64,000 bases of DNA from an uncultured Bacteroidales bacterium (GTDB taxonomy: Bacteria > Bacteroidota > Bacteroidia > Bacteroidales > Bacteroidaceae): positions 21,587 through 85,586 of the forward strand of contig CACYYM010000007.1 of assembly GCA_902778625.1 (NCBI GenBank), given 5' to 3'. The notes under the pieces are model-generated. The model did no database searches. It saw nothing but the letters and a program-made list of their open reading frames with translations, and was not told where the DNA came from. Of this stretch, positions 15,912 through 25,774 are shown in pieces (the first letter of the stretch is position 1; every line of letters starts with the position of its first letter). The position numbers were made by a program, and so were the translations under genes.

Positions 15912-18900
15912 TCACTTAATCAAGACCTTCTTGCCGCCAACGATGTTGATGCCCTTCTGCATCTTCTGGAGGCGCTGACCTGCTACGTTGTAGATAGCAG
16001 CGTTTTCGTTAACGGTTTCGTTAAGGTTGCTAATGCCGTCTGCATCGTCGTCAATGAGACCGAAGGCCTTGACACCGCTTGCGCTCTGGTAGTAAGCCTT
16101 GCCTGCGGGAACGTAGTCGCGAACGCGATAGAAACCGAGCTCGTCGTCGACGATGGCAAGTACGTACTGGCTGCCATCGGCCGTGAGGTCTTCATCGGTG
16201 CCCAACAGGTCGTTGGCGATGTTGAGGGCAGGCAGGTCGGCTTCGAGCTTGTTGTAGTAGGTACCTTTCAGGATGACGGGTGTGCCTGCGGGAACGTCTG
16301 TTCCAATCTCGCTCATAATGAGCCAACCTGCGTTGAAGACTGCCGAATTGGCCACTACATCGCCATTCAACTGGTAGCCTGTAGTGCTGTCGTAGAGGGT
16401 TGCATAGCCTGCGTCGCCGACATAGCATACCTCAACGTCGTTGAGAGGTGTGGGATATTCGTCAGTGCCGATGAGCTGCCCCCAACCTACGGTGTAAGCC
16501 AGCTTGCCGTTTGCGATATCGGTCTTCTCGAGGCCGCTGTCGAGGCCATAGTTCGTCTCGAGGCTGCTGTCGAAATCTGTATCGGAAAGGTCGATGATGT
16601 TGGTATGTGTGCCAGCGATACGACCGATGTTGCCGCCTCTGTGACCGTTGATTGTACCGAGGTTCACGAAGTTCTCGATGACGCTTTCGTTGTTGCCGCC
16701 AAGGTAGCAGCAAAGAGCACCGGCATAAGGAGCCTCGTTCTTAGCTGTGATGGTACCCGTGTTCAAGACGTTGCGAATGAGCCACTTGGGACCGTTGCCT
16801 TCCTGACCGCCAATGATGCCGGCTGCATCCTGATGCTCAGCAGTTACGGTTGCTTCGTTGATGATGTTTTCAAGCGTGATGAGCGCGCCATTGTTCTGGC
16901 AGCTGCCCGTAATGCCACCCACGCGGTTGTAGCCGTGGATGGTACAGCTCTTGTCCATGATGAGGTTCTTGACAGTCGTGTTGGCAGCGTTGCCGCGCAG
17001 GAAGCCGAAGAAACCGATATTGCTGTCAGAGGGACGCTCGATAATCATGTTCTTGATGCGGAAGCCCTGGCCATCGAAAGTGCCGTTGTACTTCTTGCCG
17101 GTGTTCACGCCGATGGGCAAGTGGAGGTTCTCGATGCCGAGCATGTCGATGTCGTTCATCAGCTTGCCGTTGATCTGGAGATTGGCGTCGCCGCCTTCGT
17201 CAACCTTATGGCTGAACCATTCCACGTTGCCGGCATTCTTCAGTTCATAGTAGCCATCGACAAGTGCGGGCTCCTGGAATTGGGTGTAGCAGACGTCGCA
17301 CATGCCAATCTCGTCGTTGATGTTGTGAGGAAGAACGATGGTCTCGCCGCTTGTATTATTATAGGTTACGCCACCTACGGCTGCGCCGGTGCAATCCTTC
17401 GTACCAGCCTGGAAGACTTGGCTCGTTGTGCCCCACATATTGGGCATGTCCTCTACGCCAAGGTCTTGTGTCCAAGTGATTTCGCTCTGGTCGCCGTTGA
17501 GCAGGTAGCAAAGTTCGCCGCTCTGGATGGGGTTCTCGGTGTTGATGGTCACCTTGCCCTGATTGCCGCCGTTTGTCGTGCAAAGGTCAACGCTGTTGAT
17601 GACAGCAGGATAGAGCTCGTTGTTGAGCTTGCCTGCACGAACGAGGTTGTAACCATTGCCGTCGATACCTGTCACTTCACCAATGTTCCAGCAACCGCTG
17701 AACTCCTTAACCAAGTAATCCTTAGGCGTGCCTGTCCAACCGCAAATGGCTGCACTTTCGCCAGCACCGCCGTAGATGTTACCCGTATTGTAGCACTGCT
17801 TAATGGTCAGGCCAACCTCTGTTGCCTCTACACAACCGAGGATGCCAGCAATGTTCTTACCTGTAGAAGATACGTTTGCCTCGTTTCCGCAGTAGCGAAT
17901 GATAATGTGGCTGTCGTTGTTGTTGCGGCTATTGACGTGAGCCACAACGCCAGCTGCGAAATTGTTGTCGTGTTCAATAGAGCATGAAGAGTCGATGATG
18001 AGGTTCTCGATAATGACTTCGTTGTTGGTAATGCCATCAACAGAAGTACCACCGCCACGAACAGAACCGAAGAATCCCTGGCCATCGAAGCCACGGTTCT
18101 CGAGCGCACTGGCTGTTGTCAGCACCATACCTTTGATGCGGTGACCTTGACCGTCGAAGTGACCGAAGAACTTCTTTGCACTTGTTCCGATAGGCAGGTG
18201 AGCATTGGCCACACCTTCGTAGTCAATGTCGTTGGCAAGCTTGGCATTCATTGCGCCGTAGCCGTTCTTGACCATGCGAGAGAACCACTCAACCTCTGCA
18301 ACATTGTGGAGGATGTAATAGCCGTCGGCTTCTGCACTCATCCAGTCAACCTTGGGAGCAGAGCAGACTGTGCACAGACCTGTTGCAGGATCGAACTCGT
18401 GGTCGTCCTGTGTACTGCCACCTTCTTCGTTACTATAAGCAACACCACCCTTGGGATTGCCTGCACAGTCGAGGGCTGCAACCTGATAAACAGCCTTGCC
18501 AGGAATGGGAAGAGGAATGGAGTTGGGGTCGGAAAGGTCCTGAGTGAATGGTTGGGCATTGGGATTAGCCTGCTCTGCGAGGTCGCTGCGAAGAGCTGTA
18601 TTCAGCAAGTAGCAAATCTCACCACTGTGCAGAGGATCGGCTGTTGTGTAAGTGGGATGCTCGCCCTGGAAATTGCTTGCGCTGTGGAAAGTGTCGTAGC
18701 AGTTTGCAATAGAACGGTTTGCACCGCGGAAGAGCTGGTTGTTGCCGTCGAGGACGCTAATCTCAGCAATGTTCAGACAGTTCCACATTCTGGCATTACC
18801 GCCAGCAGACTTGTTCCAACCGCAGAAAGCAGAACCTCTGTTGACTGCAGAAACCGTGCCTGCATTCACGCAGTTCTCCATGTCGAAGTAGGGATACTGT

Positions 18901-19949
18901 TCGCAACCAGCACCAATCATGCCAGCAGCACCCGAGGTTGTAGTAAGGGTTGCATAGCTGACACAGTTGAGAATCTCGAGGCCATCGCTTGCACCAGTAT
19001 TGGTCTGGATAAGGCCAATGATAGAGCCTACACGGTTCTTGCCCGTAATGGAGCAAGTCGAGTCCATGATGATGTTCTTGATCTTGGCATTACCGCGGAC
19101 AAAGCCAAAGAGGCCAAGAGCCTCGTCGTCAGGGCGGTTAATTACCAGATTGCTGATGGTGTGGAACTGTCCGTCGAACTTGCCGGAGTACTTATAGGTG
19201 TCGATGACAGCGCCGCTTTCGTTTGTGTAACGACCAATAGGACTGTGGTCGATGCCTGTCAAGTCGATGTCTGCCGTCAAAACTGCTTGAGCATTAAGCT
19301 TAGCATCTTTTTCCGGGTCATCAACACCTGTTACAGAGTTTACATACTCTGCAAACCATTCAAGTTCAGAGGCTGTACCAATCTGATACACACCTTCTAC
19401 TTGTGCGGGCTCGTCCCAAGTCACGTCGGTGCCCGGGTCGGGAGTCGGCACTGTGATTGCTGTCAAAGTCCAAGCTGAACGCGGGTTGCCCTCTGCTACA
19501 GAAGCAAAGCTCTGAACGGTGCCGGGATTCTTCCAGTTCAAGCCTAAAGTACCTGCAGAGAAGTCGTGCGGACTGTTTGCCGTGCATGACATACGATACT
19601 TGCCAGCGTAAGTGCCTGTAGCATCTGCCTTCACGTAATACTCAACGCCTGTGTCGCCGGTTGCCACCTCCTGCTCAGCTGCAGTATAACCCTGAATGTA
19701 CTTTCCGGTCGTAGCATTCTGGATGTAGTAGCAGTCGGCATTTGTTGTGGGCACGAACTTCCAATAGGAGTTTTCGTTCTCAGCACTGAGGTCAACACCG
19801 CCAGTGCCATTGTCCTGCATGAACATGTTGGCATCATTGTTGTTGACAATGGTGTACACCTTATTGGCATCAAGTTGTGCCAAAGCGGAACCACCTGCAA
19901 GCCATGCTACAGCGAGCATAGCCAAGTTGAAGAGTTTTGTTCTTCTCAT
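15912..19949 (-). CDS. Large secreted surface protein with ricin-like and GLUG-type repeats and a sorting tail
   Basis: This 1345-residue protein has a signal peptide (LFNLAMLAVAWLAGGSALAQ). Residues ~25-165 look like a ricin-type lectin or carbohydrate-binding region (YTIVNNNDANMFMQD, YYIQNATTGKYIQGY). Three long repeats follow (about 190-500, 540-860, 890-1150). Each has an (E/W)WFS/AEYV start, a DIDxxGIxxxHLPIG block, KFDGQ.H.I.N/GM.(I/L) and LFGF.RGNA.IKN.I(I/M)D stretches, as in GLUG-type beta-helix adhesins. The repeats are linked by Cys-x-x-Cys stretches (GLCTVCSAPK, GMCDVCYTQF). The C-terminus IYNVAGQRLQKMQKGINIVG is a Bacteroidales-type sorting tail. Ligand unknown. A TATCTTTG box lies 80-87 bases upstream. 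Confidence 0.8.
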   Translation of the reverse strand: MRRTKLFNLAMLAVAWLAGGSALAQLDANKVYTIVNNNDANMFMQDNGTGGVDLSAENENSYWKFVPTTNADCYYIQNATTGKYIQGYTAAEQEVATGDTGVEYYVKADATGTYAGKYRMSCTANSPHDFSAGTLGLNWKNPGTVQSFASVAEGNPRSAWTLTAITVPTPDPGTDVTWDEPAQVEGVYQIGTASELEWFAEYVNSVTGVDDPEKDAKLNAQAVLTADIDLTGIDHSPIGRYTNESGAVIDTYKYSGKFDGQFHTISNLVINRPDDEALGLFGFVRGNAKIKNIIMDSTCSITGKNRVGSIIGLIQTNTGASDGLEILNCVSYATLTTTSGAAGMIGAGCEQYPYFDMENCVNAGTVSAVNRGSAFCGWNKSAGGNARMWNCLNIAEISVLDGNNQLFRGANRSIANCYDTFHSASNFQGEHPTYTTADPLHSGEICYLLNTALRSDLAEQANPNAQPFTQDLSDPNSIPLPIPGKAVYQVAALDCAGNPKGGVAYSNEEGGSTQDDHEFDPATGLCTVCSAPKVDWMSAEADGYYILHNVAEVEWFSRMVKNGYGAMNAKLANDIDYEGVANAHLPIGTSAKKFFGHFDGQGHRIKGMVLTTASALENRGFDGQGFFGSVRGGGTSVDGITNNEVIIENLIIDSSCSIEHDNNFAAGVVAHVNSRNNNDSHIIIRYCGNEANVSSTGKNIAGILGCVEATEVGLTIKQCYNTGNIYGGAGESAAICGWTGTPKDYLVKEFSGCWNIGEVTGIDGNGYNLVRAGKLNNELYPAVINSVDLCTTNGGNQGKVTINTENPIQSGELCYLLNGDQSEITWTQDLGVEDMPNMWGTTSQVFQAGTKDCTGAAVGGVTYNNTSGETIVLPHNINDEIGMCDVCYTQFQEPALVDGYYELKNAGNVEWFSHKVDEGGDANLQINGKLMNDIDMLGIENLHLPIGVNTGKKYNGTFDGQGFRIKNMIIERPSDSNIGFFGFLRGNAANTTVKNLIMDKSCTIHGYNRVGGITGSCQNNGALITLENIINEATVTAEHQDAAGIIGGQEGNGPKWLIRNVLNTGTITAKNEAPYAGALCCYLGGNNESVIENFVNLGTINGHRGGNIGRIAGTHTNIIDLSDTDFDSSLETNYGLDSGLEKTDIANGKLAYTVGWGQLIGTDEYPTPLNDVEVCYVGDAGYATLYDSTTGYQLNGDVVANSAVFNAGWLIMSEIGTDVPAGTPVILKGTYYNKLEADLPALNIANDLLGTDEDLTADGSQYVLAIVDDELGFYRVRDYVPAGKAYYQSASGVKAFGLIDDDADGISNLNETVNENAAIYNVAGQRLQKMQKGINIVGGKKVLIK

Positions 19950-20028
19950 GTTTAAAAATTAAAAGTTAGTAAATATGTTTGGTTTTGTTTTTGCAGTCAA
20001 TTAAGTACAGATATATTATATTTGTGTG

Positions 20029-20036
20029 CAAAGATA
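20029..20036 (-). promoter_or_regulatory. -7 box TATCTTTG for the surface protein
   Basis: TAnnTTTG match on the minus strand, giving a leader of about 75 bases. The 329-base intergenic region (19950-20278) is very AT-rich and otherwise shows only the opposing promoter at 20242. Confidence 0.65.
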
Positions 20037-20241
20037 TACATATTTATATAAAATAAAAGAACTTTTCCTGTTAAGATGTGTTAAAATAGTACGATACGTC
20101 ATTGCTTTCTGTATTTAATTGCTCTTTAAAATACAATACACATATAATAATATAATTTATAGTGTAAGTTGCAAACTGTGCCGAAAAACAACAATCTCAA
20201 AAAAAAATCTTAAATTCCTTTGCAGCAATTGATAAATGTTC

Positions 20242-20249
20242 TATATTTG
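20242..20249 (+). promoter_or_regulatory. -7 box TATATTTG for the RecQ-tail gene
   Basis: TAnnTTTG match 30 bases before ATG 20279. Confidence 0.65.
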
Positions 20250-20278
20250 CACCGCAAAATGACACACACATCTAAAGG

Positions 20279-21007
20279 ATGGAAGCAAAAGAACCAATAG
20301 TCAAGCTCATTAAGGCGCTGATAGAGATCAACATGCCCGCTCAGCGTCAACTGCTTATCGATTTCATGATGGGCAGAAGGAGCCGCCAAATAGAAGAATA
20401 CGAACTGTTCGACAAGGAATACTTCGGCGTAGGCGAAACAAACGATGAAGACTTCTGGGCAACTATCATCGATACTGCCTACGAGAATGGCCTCATCAAA
20501 CAGATGGTCACAAAGAAGAACGCACTGATGCCTACCGCTGCAGGCAAAAAGTTCGCCAAGAAGCCAAAATCGTTCACGATTCCAGATGACGAATCCATCA
20601 CCGAAACGGAGACCGACGTACCCGAAATAGACTCTATCCTCGAACAAGCTCAGAAAGAACGGCAAGAAGCCAGTCACGCTGTCTCTCAACTTTGCAAACA
20701 ACAAATCAAGCTCATCACAGCCATCGACCGACACATTGCCCTCGACACCTTTGCCGAAACGGAAGGACTCGGGTTGGACGAAGTGCTTGACGAACTTGAG
20801 TTGCTTGCAGAGCAGAAACGTCATCTCGACATCACTTATTTTACAGATGAGGTCTTGGGCGACGATTGCATGAACGAGTTGCTCGATTACTTCGAGAACG
20901 CCAAAACGGATGATATGGAAAGGGCGATGAAAGAGTACGGCGACATCTATAAGGAGGAGGAACTGCGCCTCGCTCGTATCGTGTTTAGAATGAACAAAAT
21001 CAGTTAA
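20279..21007 (+). CDS. Stand-alone RecQ C-terminal-like protein (RQC winged helix plus helix-turn-helix tail)
   Basis: This 242-residue acidic soluble protein has no helicase motifs. Residues ~5-100 (PIVKLIKALIEINMPAQRQLL, FMMGRRSRQIEEYELF, KEYFGVGETNDEDFWATII) match the RQC winged-helix region of Bacteroidetes RecQ as I recall it. The middle is a charged coiled stretch. Residues ~165-240 (LFAxxEGLGLDEVLDELE-like, DDCMNELLDYF, EEELRLARIVF) match the RecQ-tail helix-turn-helix domain. It therefore looks like a RecQ C-terminus freed from its ATPase. A role in DNA binding or in modulating RecQ is inference. manA starts six bases downstream. Confidence 0.6.
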   Translation: MEAKEPIVKLIKALIEINMPAQRQLLIDFMMGRRSRQIEEYELFDKEYFGVGETNDEDFWATIIDTAYENGLIKQMVTKKNALMPTAAGKKFAKKPKSFTIPDDESITETETDVPEIDSILEQAQKERQEASHAVSQLCKQQIKLITAIDRHIALDTFAETEGLGLDEVLDELELLAEQKRHLDITYFTDEVLGDDCMNELLDYFENAKTDDMERAMKEYGDIYKEEELRLARIVFRMNKIS

Positions 21008-21013
21008 TATATT

Positions 21014-21937
21014 ATGGATATCCTCAAGTTTAATCCAATCTTCAAGCCTACGCTTTGGGGCTCTGAAACGTGGGTAGTCTCTGCAGTTAAAGGCTCAGAA
21101 TCGGTTGCCACAAACGGCATAGACAAAGGTTTGACTCTGCCCGAAATCGTGTCTCGTTATGGTGCCGACTTCCTCGGGAAGAAGAATTTCGAGAAGTTTG
21201 GTAATGATTTCCCCCTTCTCATCAAGTTCATTGATGCCCGGCAGGACCTCTCGATTCAGGTGCATCCTGATGATGCGCTTTCTGCCAAAAGGCATGGGAA
21301 AATGGGCAAGAACGAGATGTGGTACGTGGTGGATGCAGACCGCGGCAGTCAGCTCATCGCTGGTTTCCGCCAGAAAATCGAGACAAGCGATTACGCCCAA
21401 AAGGTTGCCGACGGAAGTATCGAGGATGACCTCAACAAAGTAAACGTCAGCGAAGGCGATTGCTTCTACATCCCTGCCGGTCGGGTGCATGGTATCGGGG
21501 CTGGAATGGTCATTGCTGAGATTCAGCAGACCAGCGACGTGACCTATCGCATCTATGATTATCTGCGTCGTGACCGCGATGGAAACCTCCGAGAACTGCA
21601 CACCGAACTCGCTCTCGAAGCAATTAACTTCCAAGACATTACTACCGACCCGAAGGTCGTCTATACCGAAACAAGAGATGCTATCGTGAGACTTGTGGAA
21701 TGCCCCTTCTTCACGACCAACGAGTTGAAGCTCACCAAGTCCTTCAAGCGCGACTATACGGGCATCGACAGTTTCAGAGTTTACATGTGTCTCGATGGTC
21801 AATGTTGCTTCCTCAGCCCAGCCGGACAAGGCATCTTCCTGCATCAAGGCGAGTCACTCGTCGTACCGGCTTCCATCCGGGAAGTAACCATCCTGCCCGA
21901 CGAAAACGCCAAGCTGCTGGAAAGCTACGTGGAATAA
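21014..21937 (+). CDS. manA: Mannose-6-phosphate isomerase, class I (short cupin form)
   Basis: This 307-residue enzyme interconverts fructose 6-phosphate and mannose 6-phosphate, feeding GDP-sugar synthesis. Zinc-site motifs are visible: IQVHPDD (Gln and His), NEMWYVV (Glu) and IPAGRVHGIG (His). KPTLWGSETW at the N-terminus and SDVTYRIYDYLR(R)D are typical of the short bacterial ManA/YvyI group. It follows the RecQ-tail gene by six bases, so they may share a transcript, although the functions appear unrelated. Confidence 0.93.
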   Translation: MDILKFNPIFKPTLWGSETWVVSAVKGSESVATNGIDKGLTLPEIVSRYGADFLGKKNFEKFGNDFPLLIKFIDARQDLSIQVHPDDALSAKRHGKMGKNEMWYVVDADRGSQLIAGFRQKIETSDYAQKVADGSIEDDLNKVNVSEGDCFYIPAGRVHGIGAGMVIAEIQQTSDVTYRIYDYLRRDRDGNLRELHTELALEAINFQDITTDPKVVYTETRDAIVRLVECPFFTTNELKLTKSFKRDYTGIDSFRVYMCLDGQCCFLSPAGQGIFLHQGESLVVPASIREVTILPDENAKLLESYVE

Positions 21938-21994
21938 AGTATCAAATAAGCACATTTTCTTGCCGAAAAATTTGGCAGATAAGCAGAAAAAGTG

Positions 21995-22002
21995 TACCTT
22001 TG
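21995..22002 (+). promoter_or_regulatory. -7 box TACCTTTG and leader of rplU-rpmA
   Basis: TAnnTTTG match followed by a ~90-base leader (22003-22093). The leader contains GGGTCACGAG...CGGTCAAACCCG, which can form weak pairs. An autoregulatory r-protein leader is possible but not shown. Confidence 0.6.
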
Positions 22003-22093
22003 CACCCGATTTATGCCGTAGAGGCTCGAAAAAGAGGGTCACGAGTTGACTCCGCCCCGCGGTCAAACCCGTTATAAACAATTAATTAAACAA

Positions 22094-22408
22094 ATGTACG
22101 CAATCGTAGAGATTAACGGTCAGCAGTTCCGTGTTGAGGAGGGTCAGAAGCTCTTCGTTCATCACATTGCCGATGCAGAAGCTGGCAAGACTGTTGAATT
22201 TGAGAATGTGTTGTTGGTCGATAACGGCACCATCACAGTGGGCACTCCCACCATTGACGGCGCAAAGGTTACGGCTGAAGTCGTTTCACCCCTGGTTAAG
22301 GGCGATAAGGTGCTCGTCTTCCACAAGAAGCGTCGCAAGGGCTATCGCAAGCTCAATGGTCATCGCCAGCAGTTCACTGAACTGACCATCAAGGGTATCA
22401 ACGCTTAA
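22094..22408 (+). CDS. rplU: 50S ribosomal protein bL21
   Basis: This 104-residue protein starts [20 protein letters not shown] and ends in the basic [19 protein letters not shown] rRNA-binding stretch typical of bL21. ATG 22094 is chosen over an earlier in-frame codon at 22046 because the conserved family N-terminus begins here. It is followed 25 bases later by rpmA, the conserved order in most bacteria. Confidence 0.98.
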   Translation: MYAIVEINGQQFRVEEGQKLFVHHIADAEAGKTVEFENVLLVDNGTITVGTPTIDGAKVTAEVVSPLVKGDKVLVFHKKRRKGYRKLNGHRQQFTELTIKGINA

Positions 22409-22433
22409 TGTTTAACTCTAAAGACTAAACAAA

Positions 22434-22700
22434 ATGGCACATAAAAAAGGTGTAGGTAGTTCTAAGAACGGACGCGAATCACACGCTCAAAGACTGGGCG
22501 TCAAGATTTTTGGTGGTGAAAAGTGCGTCGCTGGTAACATCATCGTTCGTCAGCGCGGTACTCGTCACTATCCCGGCACAAACGTTGCTATGGGTAAGGA
22601 CAACACGCTCTATGCTCTTGTTGACGGAACCGTACAGTTCAGGAAAGGTCGTCTCGACCGCAGTACTGTAAGTGTAGTTCCCGTCACTGCTGAGGCATAA
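22434..22700 (+). CDS. rpmA: 50S ribosomal protein bL27
   Basis: This 88-residue protein starts [20 protein letters not shown], the bL27 N-terminus that reaches the peptidyl-transferase centre, and carries [14 protein letters not shown]. There is no Firmicutes-type N-terminal cleavage extension. A strong terminator follows at 22745. Confidence 0.98.
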   Translation: MAHKKGVGSSKNGRESHAQRLGVKIFGGEKCVAGNIIVRQRGTRHYPGTNVAMGKDNTLYALVDGTVQFRKGRLDRSTVSVVPVTAEA

Positions 22701-22744
22701 GGGCATCCCTGCTCATCTGAAACAGACAATCACAACTCAAATTA

Positions 22745-22782
22745 AGTCCCCTCATGCTATCAGCAGTGAGGGGACTATGTTT
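22745..22782 (+). terminator. Rho-independent terminator after rpmA
   Basis: AGTCCCCTCA (22745-22754) pairs perfectly with TGAGGGGACT (22767-22776), followed by atgtttttt. Confidence 0.88.
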
Positions 22783-22796
22783 TTTAAGAGCGCAAA

Positions 22797-23687
22797 ATGA
22801 AAAGGCACACACTTAAAGAATGGATTCTGGCAACAAGACCTTGGTCGTTTCCTGCTTCCACGATGCCTGTCTTCGTTTCAATGATGTTCCTTTGGAGCAA
22901 AGGCATAGAAGTCAATTGGTGGCTGGGCATCATGGCTTTGGTGAACATTGTTCTCGTGCATGCTGCCGGTAATGTGTGGAGCGACTATCACGACTACAAG
23001 CGAGGTGTTGATGCCGCAGATACTTTTGGTGTTCGCATCCTTACCGACAAGCAGTTCACGCCAAAGGAAGTGCTCAGCCTTTCCATTATTTTGCAAGTTG
23101 CAGCCGTCCTGATGGGCTTGTTAATGGTTTACTTGACAGGCATCACTTTACTTTGGTTCGGCTTGGCAGGCATCGCCCTTTCTTTGCTCTACCCGCCATT
23201 GAAGTACGCAGCTCTAGGCGACCTCGTCATTATGGCTTGCTATGCACTCTTACCCATGCTTGGCACCACATTCATCTGCTCAGGTAACATCGTACCACAG
23301 TTACTTTGGCTTGCCGTTCCTGTTGGAAGCATCACGGTTGCCATCCTTCATGCTAATAATGCGCGAGACATCGAGACCGACAAAAGGGCTCACATCAGCA
23401 CATTTGCCATGCTGACTGGCAGGCCAGCTGCAATTAATGTTTATCTCTTCGAGATGGTTCTGCCCTATTGTTGGCTGCTGGCTGTTGCTTTGCTCGGTTA
23501 TGTAAGCCTTTGGACGCTGGTTACCTTCATCACTTTACCCATAGCTCTTGGTAACTGCAAACAGATGCTATCCTGCAAGACAGAAGGTATCAAAGCAATT
23601 GCCAACCTTGACGAAGCGACGGCCAAACTGCAGTTAGCCTTCAGCATGACACTCGCCATCGGACTTATCATTGAGGCTCTAACATAA
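22797..23687 (+). CDS. menA: 1,4-dihydroxy-2-naphthoate polyprenyltransferase
   Basis: This 296-residue UbiA-superfamily membrane protein has about eight to nine helices. The two Asp-rich Mg/prenyl-diphosphate motifs are NVWSDYHDYKRGVD and NNARDIETDKRAH, and WILATRPWSFPAS is the usual MenA N-terminus. It attaches the prenyl chain in menaquinone synthesis at the inner membrane. Other men genes are not in the window. The CPBP protease gene begins six bases downstream. Confidence 0.9.
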   Translation: MKRHTLKEWILATRPWSFPASTMPVFVSMMFLWSKGIEVNWWLGIMALVNIVLVHAAGNVWSDYHDYKRGVDAADTFGVRILTDKQFTPKEVLSLSIILQVAAVLMGLLMVYLTGITLLWFGLAGIALSLLYPPLKYAALGDLVIMACYALLPMLGTTFICSGNIVPQLLWLAVPVGSITVAILHANNARDIETDKRAHISTFAMLTGRPAAINVYLFEMVLPYCWLLAVALLGYVSLWTLVTFITLPIALGNCKQMLSCKTEGIKAIANLDEATAKLQLAFSMTLAIGLIIEALT

Positions 23688-23693
23688 AGGCAC

Positions 23694-24362
23694 ATGACGA
23701 CAAGCAATACCATAAAGATACGCGACAAAAGCAAACTCGTGATGGGTCTGCTTGTTGCTGCTTTGCTATGGTTCATCATGTTCTCGCCTTGGACGTCGCC
23801 CCACGTTAACTTCTGGGTTTGCATGACTGCTTCGGCACTCATCCTCACCTGTCTCGCTTTCGCATTTGGCGGAAGTAAGAGCATTGGAACTGGCTTTTCT
23901 CCAGAAGATACGCCACCAGCCACCTATACTTGCATCCTTGCTATTCTCATCGCAGTCCTGCTTTGGGGAGTATTCTTTATTGGTGACAAAGTATCGCAGC
24001 TCCTTTTTTCTTTTTCGCGCGCGCAGGTGAACCTTATATATAATATAAAGGGAGACGTCTCGCCTACCCTGCTTGCTTTACTCCTGCTCTTTGTCATAGG
24101 ACCTGCAGAAGAGATATTCTGGAGGGGTTATGTGCAGAGAACTCTTACTAAATTCCGTTCCCCGTTTGTCGCTTTCCTGCTGACTACGGCTTGTTATACC
24201 GCAGTTCATCTGCCTTCAGGCAACTTCATGCTCACCATGGCAGCCCTTGTGTGCGGCATAGTTTGGGGCGGACTATATTGGCTTATGCCAAACCAACTGA
24301 GAGCAATCATCATCAGCCATGCACTTTGGGACGCAGCAGCGTTCGTGTGGTTTCCCTTCTAA
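23694..24362 (+). CDS. CPBP-family intramembrane metalloprotease
   Basis: This 222-residue membrane protein has six or so helices. The CPBP/Abi motifs are EEIFWRGYVQRTL (catalytic Glu pair and Arg), TAVHLPSGNF (His) and AIIISHALWDA (second His). Family members cleave CaaX prenylated proteins in eukaryotes or act in bacteriocin self-immunity; the bacterial substrate here is unknown. It follows menA closely. Confidence 0.85.
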   Translation: MTTSNTIKIRDKSKLVMGLLVAALLWFIMFSPWTSPHVNFWVCMTASALILTCLAFAFGGSKSIGTGFSPEDTPPATYTCILAILIAVLLWGVFFIGDKVSQLLFSFSRAQVNLIYNIKGDVSPTLLALLLLFVIGPAEEIFWRGYVQRTLTKFRSPFVAFLLTTACYTAVHLPSGNFMLTMAALVCGIVWGGLYWLMPNQLRAIIISHALWDAAAFVWFPF

Positions 24363-24426
24363 AGAAAGGTGAAAAGGGGAAAAATGGAACATTAAACAAA
24401 AACTCGTCAAAAAGTAAATATCAGAT

Positions 24427-25746
24427 ATGTTAACATTAAAACTCATCACAGAAGAAACCGAGCGAGTCATCGCAGGACTAGAGAAGAAACATTTCACTGA
24501 CGCACGTAAGGCAATCGACGAAGTCATTGCTGTCGACAAGAGCCGTCGTCAAGCACAGACAGAACTCGACCAGAACCTTTCTGCAGCCAAGAAACTTGCA
24601 GCCGAGATTGGTATGCTCATGAAGCAAGGCAAGCGAGACGAAGCAGAAGAAATCAAGGCAAAAGTCGCTGCGTTGAAGGAAACGAGCAAAGAACTTGAGG
24701 AAAAGAAAGAGAATGCCGAGCAGGAAATGACTCGTCTTCTCTGCCAGATTCCCAACATCCCATACGACGAAGTTCCTGAAGGCACTTGTGCCGAAGACAA
24801 CTGGGTCGTGAAGTCTAACCTCAAAGAATGCGTTTTAGGACAAGATACGGTTGGCAACTGGGATGCAAACCCTGTTGTTGAGACTGCTAAGCTTCCGCAT
24901 TGGGAACTCGCAAAGAAGTACAATCTCATTGATTTCGACCTCGGCGTCAAGATAACGGGAGCAGGCTTCCCTGTCTATCGTGGCAAGGGCGCAAGGCTTC
25001 AACGTGCTTTGATTGACTTCTTCTTGGATGAAGCACAAAAGTCAGGCTACGAGGAAATCATGCCTCCCACCGTCGTGAATGCAGCATCAGGCTACGGCAC
25101 AGGACAGCTTCCAGACAAAGAAGGCCAGATGTATCATTGCGAAGTTGACGACTTGTATCTCATTCCAACTGCAGAGGTGCCTGTAACAAACATCTATCGC
25201 GATGTGATACTCGACGAGAAAGACCTGCCCATCAAGAACTGCGCATACACCCAGTGCTTCCGTCGTGAAGCTGGTAGTTATGGCAAGGACGTTCGTGGCT
25301 TGAACCGCTTGCATGAGTTCAGCAAGATAGAAATCGTGCGAATCGATACACCGGAACATAGTGCAGAGAGCCACAAAGAGATGCTTTCTCATGTTGAAGG
25401 CTTGTTGCAGAAGCTTGAACTCCCCTATCGCATCCTTCGTCTTTGCGGTGGCGACCAGAGCTTTACCAGCGCAATCTGCTACGACTTCGAGGTTTATAGT
25501 GAAGCCCAAAAGCGTTGGCTTGAGGTCAGCTCCGTTTCGAACTTCGACACTTATCAAGCCAACCGCTTGAAGTGCCGCGTTCGTCGCACAGCAACTGGCA
25601 AGACAGAACTCTGCCACACCCTCAACGGCTCAGCACTTGCTTTGCCCCGTATCGTGGCATCTATCTTGGAGAACAACCAAACGCCCGAAGGCATCCGCGT
25701 TCCCAAGGTGCTTGTACCTTACATGGGTTGCGAAATGATTGACTAA
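24427..25746 (+). CDS. serS: Seryl-tRNA synthetase
   Basis: This 439-residue class II synthetase has the N-terminal long coiled-coil arm (about residues 30-105, rich in K/E) that binds the tRNA-Ser variable arm. The catalytic core has TAEVPVTN, motif 2 as CFRREAGSYGKDVRGLNRLHEF within about 290, and motif 3 as NGSALALPRIVASILE. Length is normal. It lies 64 bases after the protease gene. Confidence 0.98.
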   Translation: MLTLKLITEETERVIAGLEKKHFTDARKAIDEVIAVDKSRRQAQTELDQNLSAAKKLAAEIGMLMKQGKRDEAEEIKAKVAALKETSKELEEKKENAEQEMTRLLCQIPNIPYDEVPEGTCAEDNWVVKSNLKECVLGQDTVGNWDANPVVETAKLPHWELAKKYNLIDFDLGVKITGAGFPVYRGKGARLQRALIDFFLDEAQKSGYEEIMPPTVVNAASGYGTGQLPDKEGQMYHCEVDDLYLIPTAEVPVTNIYRDVILDEKDLPIKNCAYTQCFRREAGSYGKDVRGLNRLHEFSKIEIVRIDTPEHSAESHKEMLSHVEGLLQKLELPYRILRLCGGDQSFTSAICYDFEVYSEAQKRWLEVSSVSNFDTYQANRLKCRVRRTATGKTELCHTLNGSALALPRIVASILENNQTPEGIRVPKVLVPYMGCEMID

Positions 25747-25774
25747 TTAAAGGATAACACAATACAAAGAAGGT

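Noticed and set aside
15825..19478. Very long plus-strand open frames (720 and 445 codons) opposite the surface protein
   Set aside because: They are antisense shadows: the minus-strand frame has a signal peptide, repeats and a sorting tail, while the plus-strand translations are low-complexity V/A/C-rich with no domain.
22003..22093. Riboswitch or r-protein leader before rplU
   Set aside because: Only weak pairing is visible and I could not match it to a known leader, so it is mentioned only with the promoter.
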